A stretch of DNA of 64,000 bases from Amylostereum areolatum (lineage: Eukaryota > Basidiomycota > Agaricomycetes > Russulales > Stereaceae), in assembly GCA_012932865.1 (NCBI GenBank), contig SAXG01000063.1, positions 62,001 to 126,000 on the forward strand, given 5' to 3'. The translations under genes were made by a program, and so were the position numbers. Every line of letters starts with the position of its first letter. Position 1 is the stretch's first letter. This document shows, piece by piece, positions 23,056-33,368 of this stretch. Below the pieces are notes generated by a model, which did not search any database, had not been told where the DNA came from, and saw nothing but the letters and a program-made list of their open reading frames with translations.

Positions 23056-24899
23056 ACAAAAACGTAAAAAACGGAAGCAATGGCGTGCACTGATCCAAGA
23101 ATATGCAGGAGTTCGCGTAGCTTCGCGATCAACAGTTGTAGCCCGAAAGGATCGATCGTGTTTGGTGGCGAAAGGGCGGATAGACGGGACATGGCTACAC
23201 AGAGGAATCAGGAGTCGAACGTCCTAGATGAAAACCACGCCCTCGACAACTAGGTGGCGGCGTAAAGTTGGAAGAACTCACCAATACGAAGGTGTATGCG
23301 CGCGGCAATCGTCGCCTTCGTGAACGCGGTCTCGGACGGCGTGTGGGCTGCATAACGTTATGTTCAGGAGAAATGGCAGGAGAGAAGCGGGCAAGACGTA
23401 CGTGAATCGTCGAGAGAGCGGAGAGAGTCCGTTAACGTTTGGCACTCTTCGAAAGTAAGGCATGGCGCTGAACGTCCGGGAATCGACAAGACGTGTTCTG
23501 CGATCCGTGAAGTCAGCTCATCTGTTCACGGTGTCAAAAGACTGCCTACTTACCGGCGTGGTATATCTTAAGCTCGCTCATCGCCGTCGAGATGGTGCGA
23601 TGATAGATGGATCCATGGGACGGGTGCGCCTCAACATACGACCAGTACCGAACTTCCATCTCCAACCCTGACCTTCGTTCCATCTCTGCGCGCCCATGGA
23701 ATCAAGGAAAATACGCACTTTCATTTTTAGACGGGCCGCGGTAGGGTTGATCCGAGGTATGGCCGGGTGGACAGGTCGACGACACGCACTTCGTCTCGTG
23801 GTTGATCCAGCACTGGATCGGTAGGCCGCCCTCCGCCGACATGGCACAAAGCCACAGCTCCCAGCCTTCAGGCGGAGGAAGAATGTCGCCAGTCTCGTTC
23901 ATCATGTCTGAGATCGCATTCAGTGCAGACGAGGACCTGAGGTCGATGTCCGTGACCGTGCGCGTCGCGGAATGGTAAAAATAGTCGGGTACGCCTATGC
24001 CAGCGTAAGCGCACCACCCACGAAGTTCGAAATCGCGCAAGGGCATCGAAGGCCGTAAAATTCGGTCGAAGTCCGTGACACCTCGAACAGGACTCCCTGG
24101 ACTACCAAGGTGGGTTAGAAGGTCTGACAAGCTCTCGAAACGGCGGCGTTACGCACTCGTCGGCGAGATCGCTCATGGCTCTGTCCTTCTTGCTCACACT
24201 CCTAGTAAAGGACGCCGCAGCTGTTAGGCGACAACGCATTGCAGTGACAACATAACATACGCGTGCGGACGAAAGACTTGATGACGAGAATACGGCGTCC
24301 GAGGCGAGTCATAGAGAGCTGCAGGCAATCCACGGACCAGTATATCCCTGGAGTCAGAGTAACTAAATTAGAATCTCGACGCCAGAGCGAGAATCCACCC
24401 ACAATGACACGACGGAACTGTTTTCCGAATCGACGTAAAGCCTCCGCTGCGCATCGCCGCCGTCGACAGAGCGCCGGGATGAGCGCGTCGTAAATTCGCG
24501 GTCGTCCGTTGCGCTCTCCCAGAATTTCCGGGGAACGGGAAGCGTCAAGGGCTGAAGGTCCACGGCGGAGTGTCCGTCGAGACTGGTGTAGGCGTATTGT
24601 TCCCCGGGAATATCAGGCGTTCTCAGGGGGATGGGCGACGACGTTCCAGAGGACGAAGATGCCGGTAGAAGCTGTATAGAAAAGTCTGGAAGCGAAGGGG
24701 GGCCATGCAGCGCCAGAGGACGCGGTGGATCGATATCAGACGGCGGGGCCATGGTATTCGAGTTGGTCTTTCTGAGAAGGGTGGATTGAAGCCATTGCCT
24801 TGCCCTACGTGTGGATGAGCGAGCGCGGGTGGGCGAAGGGTTCGTCGTGGGGGTTCCGGAGATGTCCAAGGGGGAGTCGACTGAGGGAGTTAGAGACAT
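23056..24899 (-). CDS. WW-like domain protein, copy 2
   Basis: Second member of the family, in tandem with copy 1. The first exon (from 24899) is Ser/Pro/Thr-rich with RARQWLQSTLLRK, comparable in position to the basic patch of copy 1. The exon from about 24130 to 23720 reads FELRGWCAYAG, DYFYHSATRTVTDIDLRSSSALN, the WW-like core (PPPEGWELW ... CWINHETKCVSSTCPP) and then the YWSYVEAHPSH motif. Later exons give FEECQTL, AFTKATIAARIHLRI, and a hydrophobic tail ending SVHAIASVFYVF near 23056. The exact last exon is not resolved; an open frame at 22720-22947 may supply the C-terminus. The second WW Trp is Ser here. Function unknown. Confidence 0.62.
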
Positions 24900-25425
24900 G
24901 GCGATGGAGAACAGGACGGGGACAGTTGGATTGTGCGTAGCGCAGAGTTCATGTAATTCATGTAAGTACAGCCATCAGTCGATCGCATGCATGGGCGATG
25001 TACCGGCGTCTTGAACAGCCACGCTGTGATGATACCCGCACTAGCAACTGACCTCCCCCTGTTTCATCTCGAGGAAAATATCGCGTCTATAAGCAAGTAT
25101 ACAACGCAGATGTTGCGGTGCACGCGTGGCCGTGGTGGTGACTGGTCTGGATATGAAGCCAGAGTACAGAGTCGGATAACGGGGTTGTGTAACACGAATG
25201 GCAAGGCAAGGACAGCACCTGAGAAATACAGCTAAAGCTCCTGAAATCGCCCCGCAAAACCCTATGCACACGCGTCGGACTCCCTCATGTGTTCTCCTGT
25301 GTTCTCCGTTGACAATGTGTTGATAGACAGGCTTGAGTTTGTCCAACCGTGCTCATTACAGCAGTGGAATGGATGCATGAAGTGCCCAAGGGGCGTTGAG
25401 TGCAGGCGAGTAGAAGTGAGGAGGT

Positions 25426-25553
25426 GCGTAAGTCACTTTGCGTTGGAACTCGGAAAGGTGGCTCAGTCACGGCGAGTCACGGTGAATCGTCGGTGATGGC
25501 TGGTGACATGTGACATGTGACTGTCACCACGTTTTCGTCACCACATTTTTCGG
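25426..25553. repeat. Cluster of GTCAC/GTGAC motifs
   Basis: About eight GTCAC or GTGAC pentamers lie within roughly 125 bp, including agtcacggcgagtcac and gacatgtgacatgtgac, just beyond the 3' end of the coiled-coil gene. Similar but smaller groups occur near 27680-27745 and 47405-47495. Composition bias or binding sites; function unknown. Confidence 0.5.
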
Positions 25554-25607
25554 TGATAGTTCAACGTCATACTTATCGTATCATACAAAGAGTACACAAG
25601 TCAAGAT

Positions 25608-27288
25608 CTACATATCACGAAAGACGGGCGGGGGAGAGAACAGGGTACTGGTGTCAGAAAGTGGGGACAGAGGATCGGACTCGACTGGGGGAGAGGTCAC
25701 GTGCGCGGTATCCGTCTTCTCAACCTCCAGCGGAACGACCTTGGCGGGGGGACTCTCCGCTATCAAGACGTCGTCCTGCTCAAGGGTCGAGATGTACGAC
25801 TCATCGTCGGAGTCCCCTGACTCGTCGTCCGAGTCCTTCTCCGGCCCGATCAGCATCCCCACAATACTCTCCAGCGCCACCTTCGGTTTCGCCAACACCG
25901 TCGTCTCGACCGTTCCGTCGTCCTTCTTGACGCGTCGCTCCAAGCCAAGGCTGGTCGTGCAGAGAGCACGAGCCCCTTCTTCCGCGGGATTCTCGCCACT
26001 GTACGCGTCCTCCATGGCCGTCGTGCTGAAGAGACAGCCTGGCTTGACGATGGTGGGCGATAGGACGCTCGAGGTGACCTCTTCGCCGACGATCTTGTTC
26101 AGGCTGAGGGCCATGACGGCGATGTCGTTGAGTTTTTCGCCGACGCTGGCCGTAAGTCTTGCTTCGACGGCGTCCGATGCCGAGGCAAAGCCCGCAAGGG
26201 TTGTGATATAGGCGAGGTTGGTGACGAACGCGTGGACCGCAGGTTCCATCGGGTCTGTCTCCGACTGAAGGGCTGCTTTGGCATACTTGCGTGACAGAGA
26301 ACGCCATCGGCCAGACACGGCGCCAGGCTCTGTAAGGATTTGTCAGCCGTTGTCGGTAGCGTCACAAGGAAGACCTAGAGCTACCCCCAAGGAAAAGCAA
26401 TTCGAAGGTGCCTTCGAACGGGTCCTGAGGGTATGGACCAAAATGCCATCGAGTGGCGACTACCCGAGATACGCTCGCGAGCACCGCCTGAAACGCAAGC
26501 TCGAGCAGGAGCGGGTCTTCCGCATGGTTCGCCGCCTGAAGGTTTTTGATCATGCGATCGCCCACGATGGACTCGACCATCTCCAGAACGGCTGGATCGA
26601 TCGACCGCTGCGGAGTGGCGTCCATTTCGCCCACCGACACGACCACGTCCGCGAGGGAGACCGCCGCCTGCTGGATCTCGTAGTTGAGGTCGGACACGAG
26701 GTTCATCACTTGGGTATCCGTGTAGGCGTCTTGGGTGCCGAGGAAAACCTGGGCGGCGGAGAGCTCCTTCGAGCGGGTGTCGAGGAGCTCCGTCTTCTGC
26801 TCGAGCGATTTCTGGAGGCTGTGGATTTGGCGCTGGTTTTGGGAGATGGCGTTTTCGGACTGGCGGAGGGAGGCCTGGGCGTCCTGGAGGGTGCGGCTGA
26901 GGGAATTGCAGCGGACGGTGGTATCGCGGACTTCGGCTTCGAGGGTGGTGATCCTGTGTGCCTTCTCCTGCCCGTCCTCGCGCGAAATCCTCAACTCGTC
27001 GTTCCTCACCCGAAGTTCGCCCTCCCTCATCCGCAAAGCGCCCTCCTTCTCTTGCAATTCGTCATCCTTCGCCCGCAACTCCTTCTCCTTCGCTTTCTGG
27101 GTCGCCTCCAGGAGTTGCGCCAGCCGTGCTGCGGTGTTCTTCGTCTGATCCCGCTCAACGACAAGCGAGTCCACGAGGCGTCGTTGCTCTTCCGCCTTCT
27201 TGCGCCGATTGATGAGAAAAGTCAATGGCCATCCAAAAAACTTCAAGATTGCGAGGAAGATGGTCCAAGTTTTGATACGGAAGGGCAT
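25608..27288 (-). CDS. Membrane-anchored coiled-coil protein, copy 1 (unnamed family)
   Basis: Two exons, 27288-26385 and 26329-25608, giving 541 aa; the 55-bp intron is phase 1 and at the same site as in copy 4. A hydrophobic N-terminal segment (FLAILKFFGWPLTFLI, about residues 9-24) is followed by a basic RRKK. A long coiled coil runs to about residue 175. Next is a conserved block (KELSAAQVFLGTQD, LNYEIQQAAVSLAD, DPLLLELAFQAVLASVSRV, TRWHFGP), then the second-exon domain (SGRWRSLSRKYAKAALQSE, LNKIVGEEVTSS, TTSLGLERRVKKDDGT, LAKPKVALESIVG) and an acidic Ser-rich tail. I do not recognise a named domain. Probably a membrane-tethered scaffold; function unknown. Four copies lie in this window, two in each arm of the second inverted layout. 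Confidence 0.8.
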
Positions 27289-27872
27289 GGTGGCGGATGG
27301 TGGGTGGTGAAGACAGCGGGGGAGGAGTCGAGGACGCTCGAGAAGCGAAGACAGAACGAGGCCTCCTTTAGTCGCCCTCTAGGGCATGCGCTGTCCATGG
27401 ACTGCCCTCCTTGGGTTCCGTGCCCTAGAAGACGCATGTCAGTCCACGCTGTCCTAGGATCACATACCACGCCTCCGTGCACGATTTTTGCGCCCGGAAT
27501 AACCGCGATCGAAGTGTGTCCGATAAGTTCATAGCATTACCACAGATGAAAGGCGGGTGAAAAAGGCGTAAGTTATACGATGAGAAGTAGACGTGCAGCC
27601 ACGCCCATCGCCAGCAGCCCAGTGCAAGCCCAGTGCACAGAAGCGGAGAGAAAATGGAGAGAAACACGAAAACAGGACCGGTCACGGTGACGGTCATATC
27701 AGTGATATCACGGTAACGGTAACGGGGCGACTTAGTCACGCGTGAAAACATTGATGTTGCTTTCTCACTCGCTCTTCCTCCTCAATGAAAACGGTCTCGG
27801 TAACTACGACATTCGACTGGAAATGTTTCGAACAAGACGGAAGCAGACGACAAAATCTCCCTCCGAAAAATG

Positions 27873-29161
27873 TCAGTGAGATACCACCACGACTAGTGAG
27901 TCACGGTCGCGACCATGGTCCAACAGAACATCGAGAGCCACAGTCGGCTTCACCAGTACCGCGTACTCTTTTCCCCCGACTCCTTCCACCCGTACAAGGC
28001 CCATGTCCGTCGAGCAAATAACCCTTTTATCCACTTTCGCACCCGGGGCACCAGCTTCCGCTACGTCACTGAAGCCGTCCACCATCGTCTCCTGGTCGAA
28101 AGGGCTGCCGCAATCGGCGATGTACGGCGTCATCGTGTAGGGAGAAAAATCCTGGCCGACAACTCCGTTCAGGTTCATCGCAAGGCGGGCGATTTCCTCC
28201 ATTCTCTGTGAAGTCTTGGAGATGAGATCTGCTTCGATCGAGTCTGCGTCTTGGCCTGGGACAGCAAATCCTGCAACGACGACAGCATCGGCAAGAACGT
28301 TCACCATTGTCTTCACAAGTTCGGCCTCGAGTGAGGGTCTGTCAAGAGCCTCTCGGGCATATTTCCTTGTGAGGTTCCGCCACTTCATCGCGACGTAGTC
28401 CTTTTCTGGATATCCTGTAAGTCGACCGTCCTCACTTGAAACGTATGAAACTTACCCGTCCTGCAGAGAGATTTGTATACCGAGTTTATGTCGGTGTTGG
28501 TCATCTCCGACGCGAAGCACCACTGAGACACGAAATGGTGCACGCAGAATGCGAGACAGGCTTGGAAGCCAATCTGAAGCACTGTTGTCGCATCCAGCTT
28601 CGTCTTGCCTTTACGGCTGTACCGAAGGAGGTCGACCATGCGCGCTCCAACGTAACGCTGGAGGTTTTTTATCGATTCCGAGAGGACTTCAGTTGCGGGT
28701 CTGACTTGGAGTTGATCTTCGAAAGACTCGGAGAGGACGATCGCGGTCTGCGATAGCTCGTAGTTCAGCTCTTGGACCATGTCGACGACCTGCTTGTCCG
28801 TGAGGTTCCCTGGAGAAGGCAAGAGCGCCTGTGCGGCGCTAAGCTCCGTCGACCGCCTTTCGAGGAGCGCCGCGAGTTCTTCGTTGCGACGAGTCAGCGC
28901 ACGAACTTCTTCATCGTGCGCTCTCCGTTCGACTTCTAGTTCTCTGTCTGCCTTCAAGAGAGCTGACTTTTTGTGTTTGCAAGCCTCTGTCAGACGGTTG
29001 TACTTCCGCTCGAAGTATACGGCCCTCTTCTCGACCTCCATCAGTTTCCTCTCTGCATCACGGATCGTGGGAACCTGTTTCCACGTTTATCAACGCCTTA
29101 TCGCAGGGGTAAACAAGAACAACAAACATACGTCACGGCTGGTTCTGGTTCTTCCACTCAT
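27873..29161 (-). CDS. Coiled-coil protein, copy 2 (short member of the same family)
   Basis: Three exons, 29161-29132, 29074-28456 and 28414-27873, read in frame to give 396 aa. The protein starts MSGRTRTSRDVP and lacks the hydrophobic N-terminal anchor and most of the long coiled coil of copies 1 and 4. The conserved core is present but divergent: ELSAAQALL, LTDKQVVDMVQELNYELSQTA, QIGFQACLAFCVHHFVSQW, then after the conserved phase-1 intron KWRNLTRKYAREAL, MNLNGVVGQD, STDMGLVRV and VLVKPTVALDVLL. Because the anchor is missing it may be cytosolic and could pair with the anchored copies through its coil (inference). The gene ends 585 bp upstream of the start of copy 1, in the same orientation. 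Confidence 0.78.
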
Positions 29162-29445
29162 GGCTGAAAGGTGAGGGTGCGCAGCTCACTTTGAAGATGC
29201 AAGGCGTTCGGATGAGGGTAGGAAGAGGAACAGGCAGGTTCATGAGAAGAGCGCAGTACTTACGTCCGCTTCGTTCCTCCAGAAGTTGTTACCAATCGCG
29301 ATCATTATGCAGCGCAACTTTACGCCCGCACCTCGTGGATACAACGCGTGCCGTGACGGAGGTAAATAAAGCACCTCTGTCCGCAAAAATAAACTGATAG
29401 GCGGGATATGACAGCTTTTACGCCTGTTCTCAACGCGACGGTATA

Positions 29446-29506
29446 CAGCTGTTCCCGAAAAGCTTGGAACGCGTGAATGAAGCCGTGAGAAATTCTGAAA
29501 AATCGC
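29446..29506 (+). repeat. Left 61-bp terminal inverted repeat of the transposon
   Basis: Begins CAGCTGTTCC directly after TA and matches the reverse complement of 33154-33214 at all 61 positions; similarity stops beyond this point. Confidence 0.95.
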
Positions 29507-29583
29507 AAAAAGCCTGAAAAATGAGATTATGCCTTCTATTCTTCGTACACGCTCCCTACGTCCTTTATCGTCTTCTTTCCAGG

Positions 29584-30701
29584 ATGCCCTATCGCCATAT
29601 CGATGTAGGGATCAAGGAGCGTGCTGTCGCGCTCTTGCAGGACGGCTGGGATCAAGATGATGTGCTGGCAGCACTGGGGGTGTCCGCCAGCAGCTTGGAC
29701 CGCTGGATGGCTCGTTGGGAGGACGAGGGATCCGTGGCGCCTGACCGTACGTTGTGCGGACGCCCTTCGAAGCTGACTGGTGCTTCTCTCCAGAAAATCC
29801 ATAGCCTCATCGAGGAGGATCCAACCTTGTATCTCGACGAGATCGTCGACTGGGCCGCTGTGGATCAAGATGTCCTCCTCTCCATCTCTACTCTCCAACG
29901 CAACCTTGCCAACCTCGGCCTCACGGTCAAGAAGCTTCGTCTCACAGCATCCCAACGCGATGAAGAGGCTCGTGCAGATTGGCGTGCAACCGTCCAGCAG
30001 GAATATCGGGCCAATCAACTGGTCTTCACCGACGAATGCGGTTTCGATAACCGTAATCTCGTACGGAAGAACGGCCGTTCGCTGAGAGGCGAACGTGTAA
30101 CGGAGTCCATCCCATTCAAGCGTGGCAAACACATCAGTATGATCCCTGCCATGTCGGAAGACGGCTACATCGCCTTGCGTCTCGTCGAGGGTTCTGTCAA
30201 CTCGATGGAGTTCTACGACTTCATTGTTCACGACGTGGTCTGTCAGTCCCTTGTCTTTCTGTGAGCTTGGCTCATGGTTCATTGTCTAGCTTCCTCAGAT
30301 GAGGCCTTACCCAGAGCCTCGGAGCGTGCTCATCATGGATAATGCGTCCATTCACAAGAGTGAACTGCTCCGAGAAGCTGTAGAAGCGTCAGGTGCGTGG
30401 TGCATTGACTCTCCTTGTGGCTACATCCTGACCGACGTGTAGGCTGTCGGATCCTGTTCCTTCCAACCTACTCCCCCGATTTGAACCCGATCGAGGAGAG
30501 CTTCAGTGGTGGTGTGTACTCTATCATTCCGTGTTGCGCATGCACTGAAGAAATGCTTCAGTCAAGGCCTTCTTTCGGCGCCATGGTCGTGGACTACGGG
30601 ACAGTGCAACCCTGGCTATAGATGTGCTTGAGGCATGTATGACGGCGGTCACTCCGGAGAAGGCAGCGGCTTGGATTGCACATGCAGGATACATCTTTTA
30701 A
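29584..30701 (+). CDS. DDE transposase (Tc1/mariner superfamily, DD34E)
   Basis: Four exons (29584-30237, 30290-30392, 30443-30508, 30562-30701) join in frame to 320 aa. It cuts and pastes the surrounding element. The N-terminal half is a helix-turn-helix DNA-binding region (KERAVALLQDGW, VSASSLDRWMARW, RTLCGRPSKLT). The catalytic triad is D in VFTDECGF, D in LIMDNASIH and E in SPDLNPIEESF, with 34 residues between the second Asp and the Glu. The C-terminus (AAWIAHAGYIF) is of a type seen in fungal Tc1-like transposases. MPYRHIDVG was chosen as the start because it begins the conserved region; an in-frame ATG at 29521 would add 21 residues. No stop or frameshift, so the enzyme looks functional. 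Confidence 0.9.
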
Positions 30702-30796
30702 AAACAAGTACGGCTATATATGTGATTATATAAAGGCTTTTTGGTGATGGGTACGGGATAGATACACATAAAGTTAGTGCAGGTTGAGAAGACATG

Positions 30797-33053
30797 TTAT
30801 AAATTCAGCTTTTGGGCCACCTTGACTTCAGCACGATAGTTCTTGTCTGCACGAACAATTCTAGCCCACTGGAGAGGACGGATTCCCGCCTCTTTGCGAT
30901 CCTCGGGTTCGACAGTAGATAGCTTGTCGCCAACTTTGAACCCGAGAGAACGCAGACTGTTATGGTCATCCTCATCAAGCCCCATCCGTTCGCAGAAGTC
31001 CTCGACAGGGATGGATGGAATGGGTGAAGAAGGGACATGACCTGCAACATAGCCACTAGATCCTGAGGGCACGGGAGGAGGGACATCTCTAGGAGCCTGT
31101 GGCATTCCTTGGCTAGCCATATGTGGAGGCTGAGCAAGCATATACGGGGGAGGATATGGCGGCATAGCTGCATAAGGGCCAGGATACTGTGCGTAGGGAT
31201 TCATCATATGGGGAGATGCCGGTGGCCAGCCACTGTACTGCGAGAATGGACCAGGAGAGGGAGCGTTGTGGGTAGCTTCAGAAGACGTCTTCGGCGGCAA
31301 TGCAGGTGCAGCTTCGCCACCTTTAGGGTCTTTGATTGTGTCCTTCTCGGTGAAGCCAGAGGAGCCGATAGGAGGTTCCTCAACAGTGGCTCGACCCCGG
31401 ACCTACAAATGACGGTCAACTACTAATTACTAGCACAATAGCAAATGCAGGAGCTCACTATGCCAGCAGCCCACATCTTCAGGCGCGAGTCCGTCAGCTC
31501 GAAGTGCCAGTTGTTCTTTTTGTAAGCCCAGCAGCGTTTGAGAGGGTGAGTTGTGCAGCTCCCGATTAGATGAGCGGCGAGCAGGCTACGCTTTTTGGGT
31601 TCAATCGCAATGTCCATCTGGTTCTATAAAGGGGTAAGACAGCGGAACAGGGTTGCGACACCACAAGAAACAGACCTTGGCCGCCAATAATGGGCGTGTT
31701 TGATCTTCAGGTTCTTGTTTCGGATGCGTAGATACGTCTGGTAGGTCTACATTGTCGTCCGGCTCGGCAGTGTCTCTGGCCCAAGACTACATCACCAAAT
31801 CATTAGCATATTGCATGAGATAGACAGTGAAGAGACTTACAGGAAGGCTTGACCTGGTCGGCCGAGGTCGAGCCATAACGAGGCATATAGTTGGAGAGAG
31901 ATCGGGGTCGCGAACAACGGCCGCTCGAAGTTGGCTAACCATTACAGTATAACCAGCCTCGTTCGTCAGTGGCAGCCTTGTACTTGCAGCCTTGGTGCTC
32001 CACCTCCAGGTGAATGACGGGACCGCCAGGTTGTCCATTTTGGTATGAGACTCATGCGCAACGGTGGCTAGGATATCTTTCCAAGACATGTCCGTCGTGA
32101 CAGTTGCCGGTCCAAGCATCTCCGACGGACCCTTGACCATCTTGTTTCCACGCTCCGTCTTGCCCTTCAAGAGTGTCATGGCACCCTCTGCTTCAATATA
32201 CAGCGCAAAGGCTATGGTGCGCTTGTCGTCGAGCGGAGCCAGGGACTTGCGCGGACGACCTCGCCCACGCTTGGGCGGCTGAGATGGGGTAAGTGGCGGA
32301 GGTGACGCGTTGCCTTTTGAACCCTGTTGTCGGCGTTTGGGAGTCGGAGAGAGAGAGCGAGAAGGAGAGGGGCGCTTGGATTGGGCCTGACCCGCGGTCA
32401 GTGATGTAGAGAGCCTTGGGTTGATATTGTCTATGTTGTGCTCGTCGTCACTGTCTTCGTTGGCTTCCATCTCCTCCAGATGGTGTGCGAGAGGGTGGCG
32501 GGACTGACGGGAACGTACTTCATGACTCCCGGTGCATCCCAGCCCACCCAACTGCTCCATTTCGTCCGCCGCTTCAGGGTCGTCCATCTCCTCAGCACCT
32601 TCCTCCGCTCCGTAGTCGAGGATTTGGTGCTCGTCCGGCGAGCGCCATTGCGGGAGGTTGTTAGATTGCTGAGGCGGCGTGCTGAGGTCAATTGGCTCCA
32701 ACTCCTCGGGAGAATGAGAGCCGGGACTGTTGATGGCTTGCATGCTCGTCGTGGTGTCGTTGATGTCGGAAGTACGGGTTTGGATAGCCCGGAAGCGGAT
32801 GACAAGCTTCTTTGCAGGTGTTTTGTCGGAAAGTGAGATATCCAGGCCTACAATGGCAGAATGACGGTTCAGTATAGATAATAGATCCCATAGACATGCT
32901 TTACTTACCATCTCTATCGTCTCTAGCACCTTGAGCGAGTTCGGGATCATCAAAAGAGTCGACAACGGAGTTGTGACCGTCGAACTCGCTATCGTCATCA
33001 ACACCGCTTTGTGGAGCAGGTTTCAAGCGCTTTGTTCGCTTGTTGCGGCCCAT
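30797..33053 (-). CDS. Transposon passenger protein with AT-hook and SAM-like C-terminus
   Basis: Five exons (33053-32909, 32847-31841, 31786-31676, 31623-31459, 31402-30797) join in frame to 677 aa. It starts MGRNKRTKRLKP, a basic likely nuclear-localisation stretch. An acidic, Ser/Pro-rich region leads to an AT-hook core (KRGRGRPRKS), then a globular block (DDKRTIAFALYIEAEGAM, SFTWRWSTKA, AGYTVMVSQLRAAV). A later block has CWAYKKNNWHFELTDSRLKMWAAGIV, a Pro/Tyr-rich stretch (YPGPYAAMPPYPPPY), and a C-terminal SAM-like helical region (VEDFCERMGLDEDDHNSLRSLG). The stop lies 95 bp from the transposase stop, tail to tail. It lies wholly inside the terminal repeats. A nuclear DNA-binding accessory factor for transposition, or a captured host gene; neither is proven. 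Confidence 0.85.
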
Positions 33054-33153
33054 GGTTCAGGAAAGAGGCCTATAGAGGTGTAGAAATGAAAGCCGAGGGC
33101 TTAGAGGGCTGTGGACGGTCTGAAAGCATTTACGATGGTTTACGAGGATTTTC

Positions 33154-33214
33154 GCGATTTTTCAGAATTTCTCACGGCTTCATTCACGCGTTCCAAGCTT
33201 TTCGGGAACAGCTG
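33154..33214 (-). repeat. Right 61-bp terminal inverted repeat of the transposon
   Basis: Ends GGGAACAGCTG before TA. It is the exact reverse complement of 29446-29506. Confidence 0.95.
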
Positions 33215-33368
33215 TACCACGAGGTGGCGTGATTCGCCTCTTGTATGTGTATTCCAACTACACCAAAAAGGCATCGAAGCTTCCAGCCCTCATATGATTT
33301 AACCAAGTCGCCCGTCTCCGTGTGTGTACAACATCTCCTCACCCCAACCGTCCATCACTGTACTCACA

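Larger units (their letters stand above)
29446..33214. mobile_element. Complete Tc1/mariner-type DNA transposon with two genes (3769 bp)
   Basis: Both ends are perfect 61-bp inverted repeats starting CAGCTGTTCCCGAAAAG, and both are flanked by TA (29444-29445 and 33215-33216), the target duplication expected of the Tc1/mariner superfamily. Inside are a plus-strand DDE transposase (29584-30701) and a convergent minus-strand gene (33053-30797) of the same length class as the rest of the element. The 61/61 identity of the ends and the intact exon structure of both genes point to a recent, possibly autonomous, insertion between coiled-coil copy 2 and Hsp70-like copy 3. Confidence 0.92.

Noticed and set aside
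26278..27534. Plus-strand 418-codon open frame
   Set aside because: It overlaps coiled-coil copy 1 on the opposite strand, whose spliced frame and homology to copy 4 are clear. The plus frame has the Leu/Glu/Arg-rich look of antisense coiled-coil DNA.
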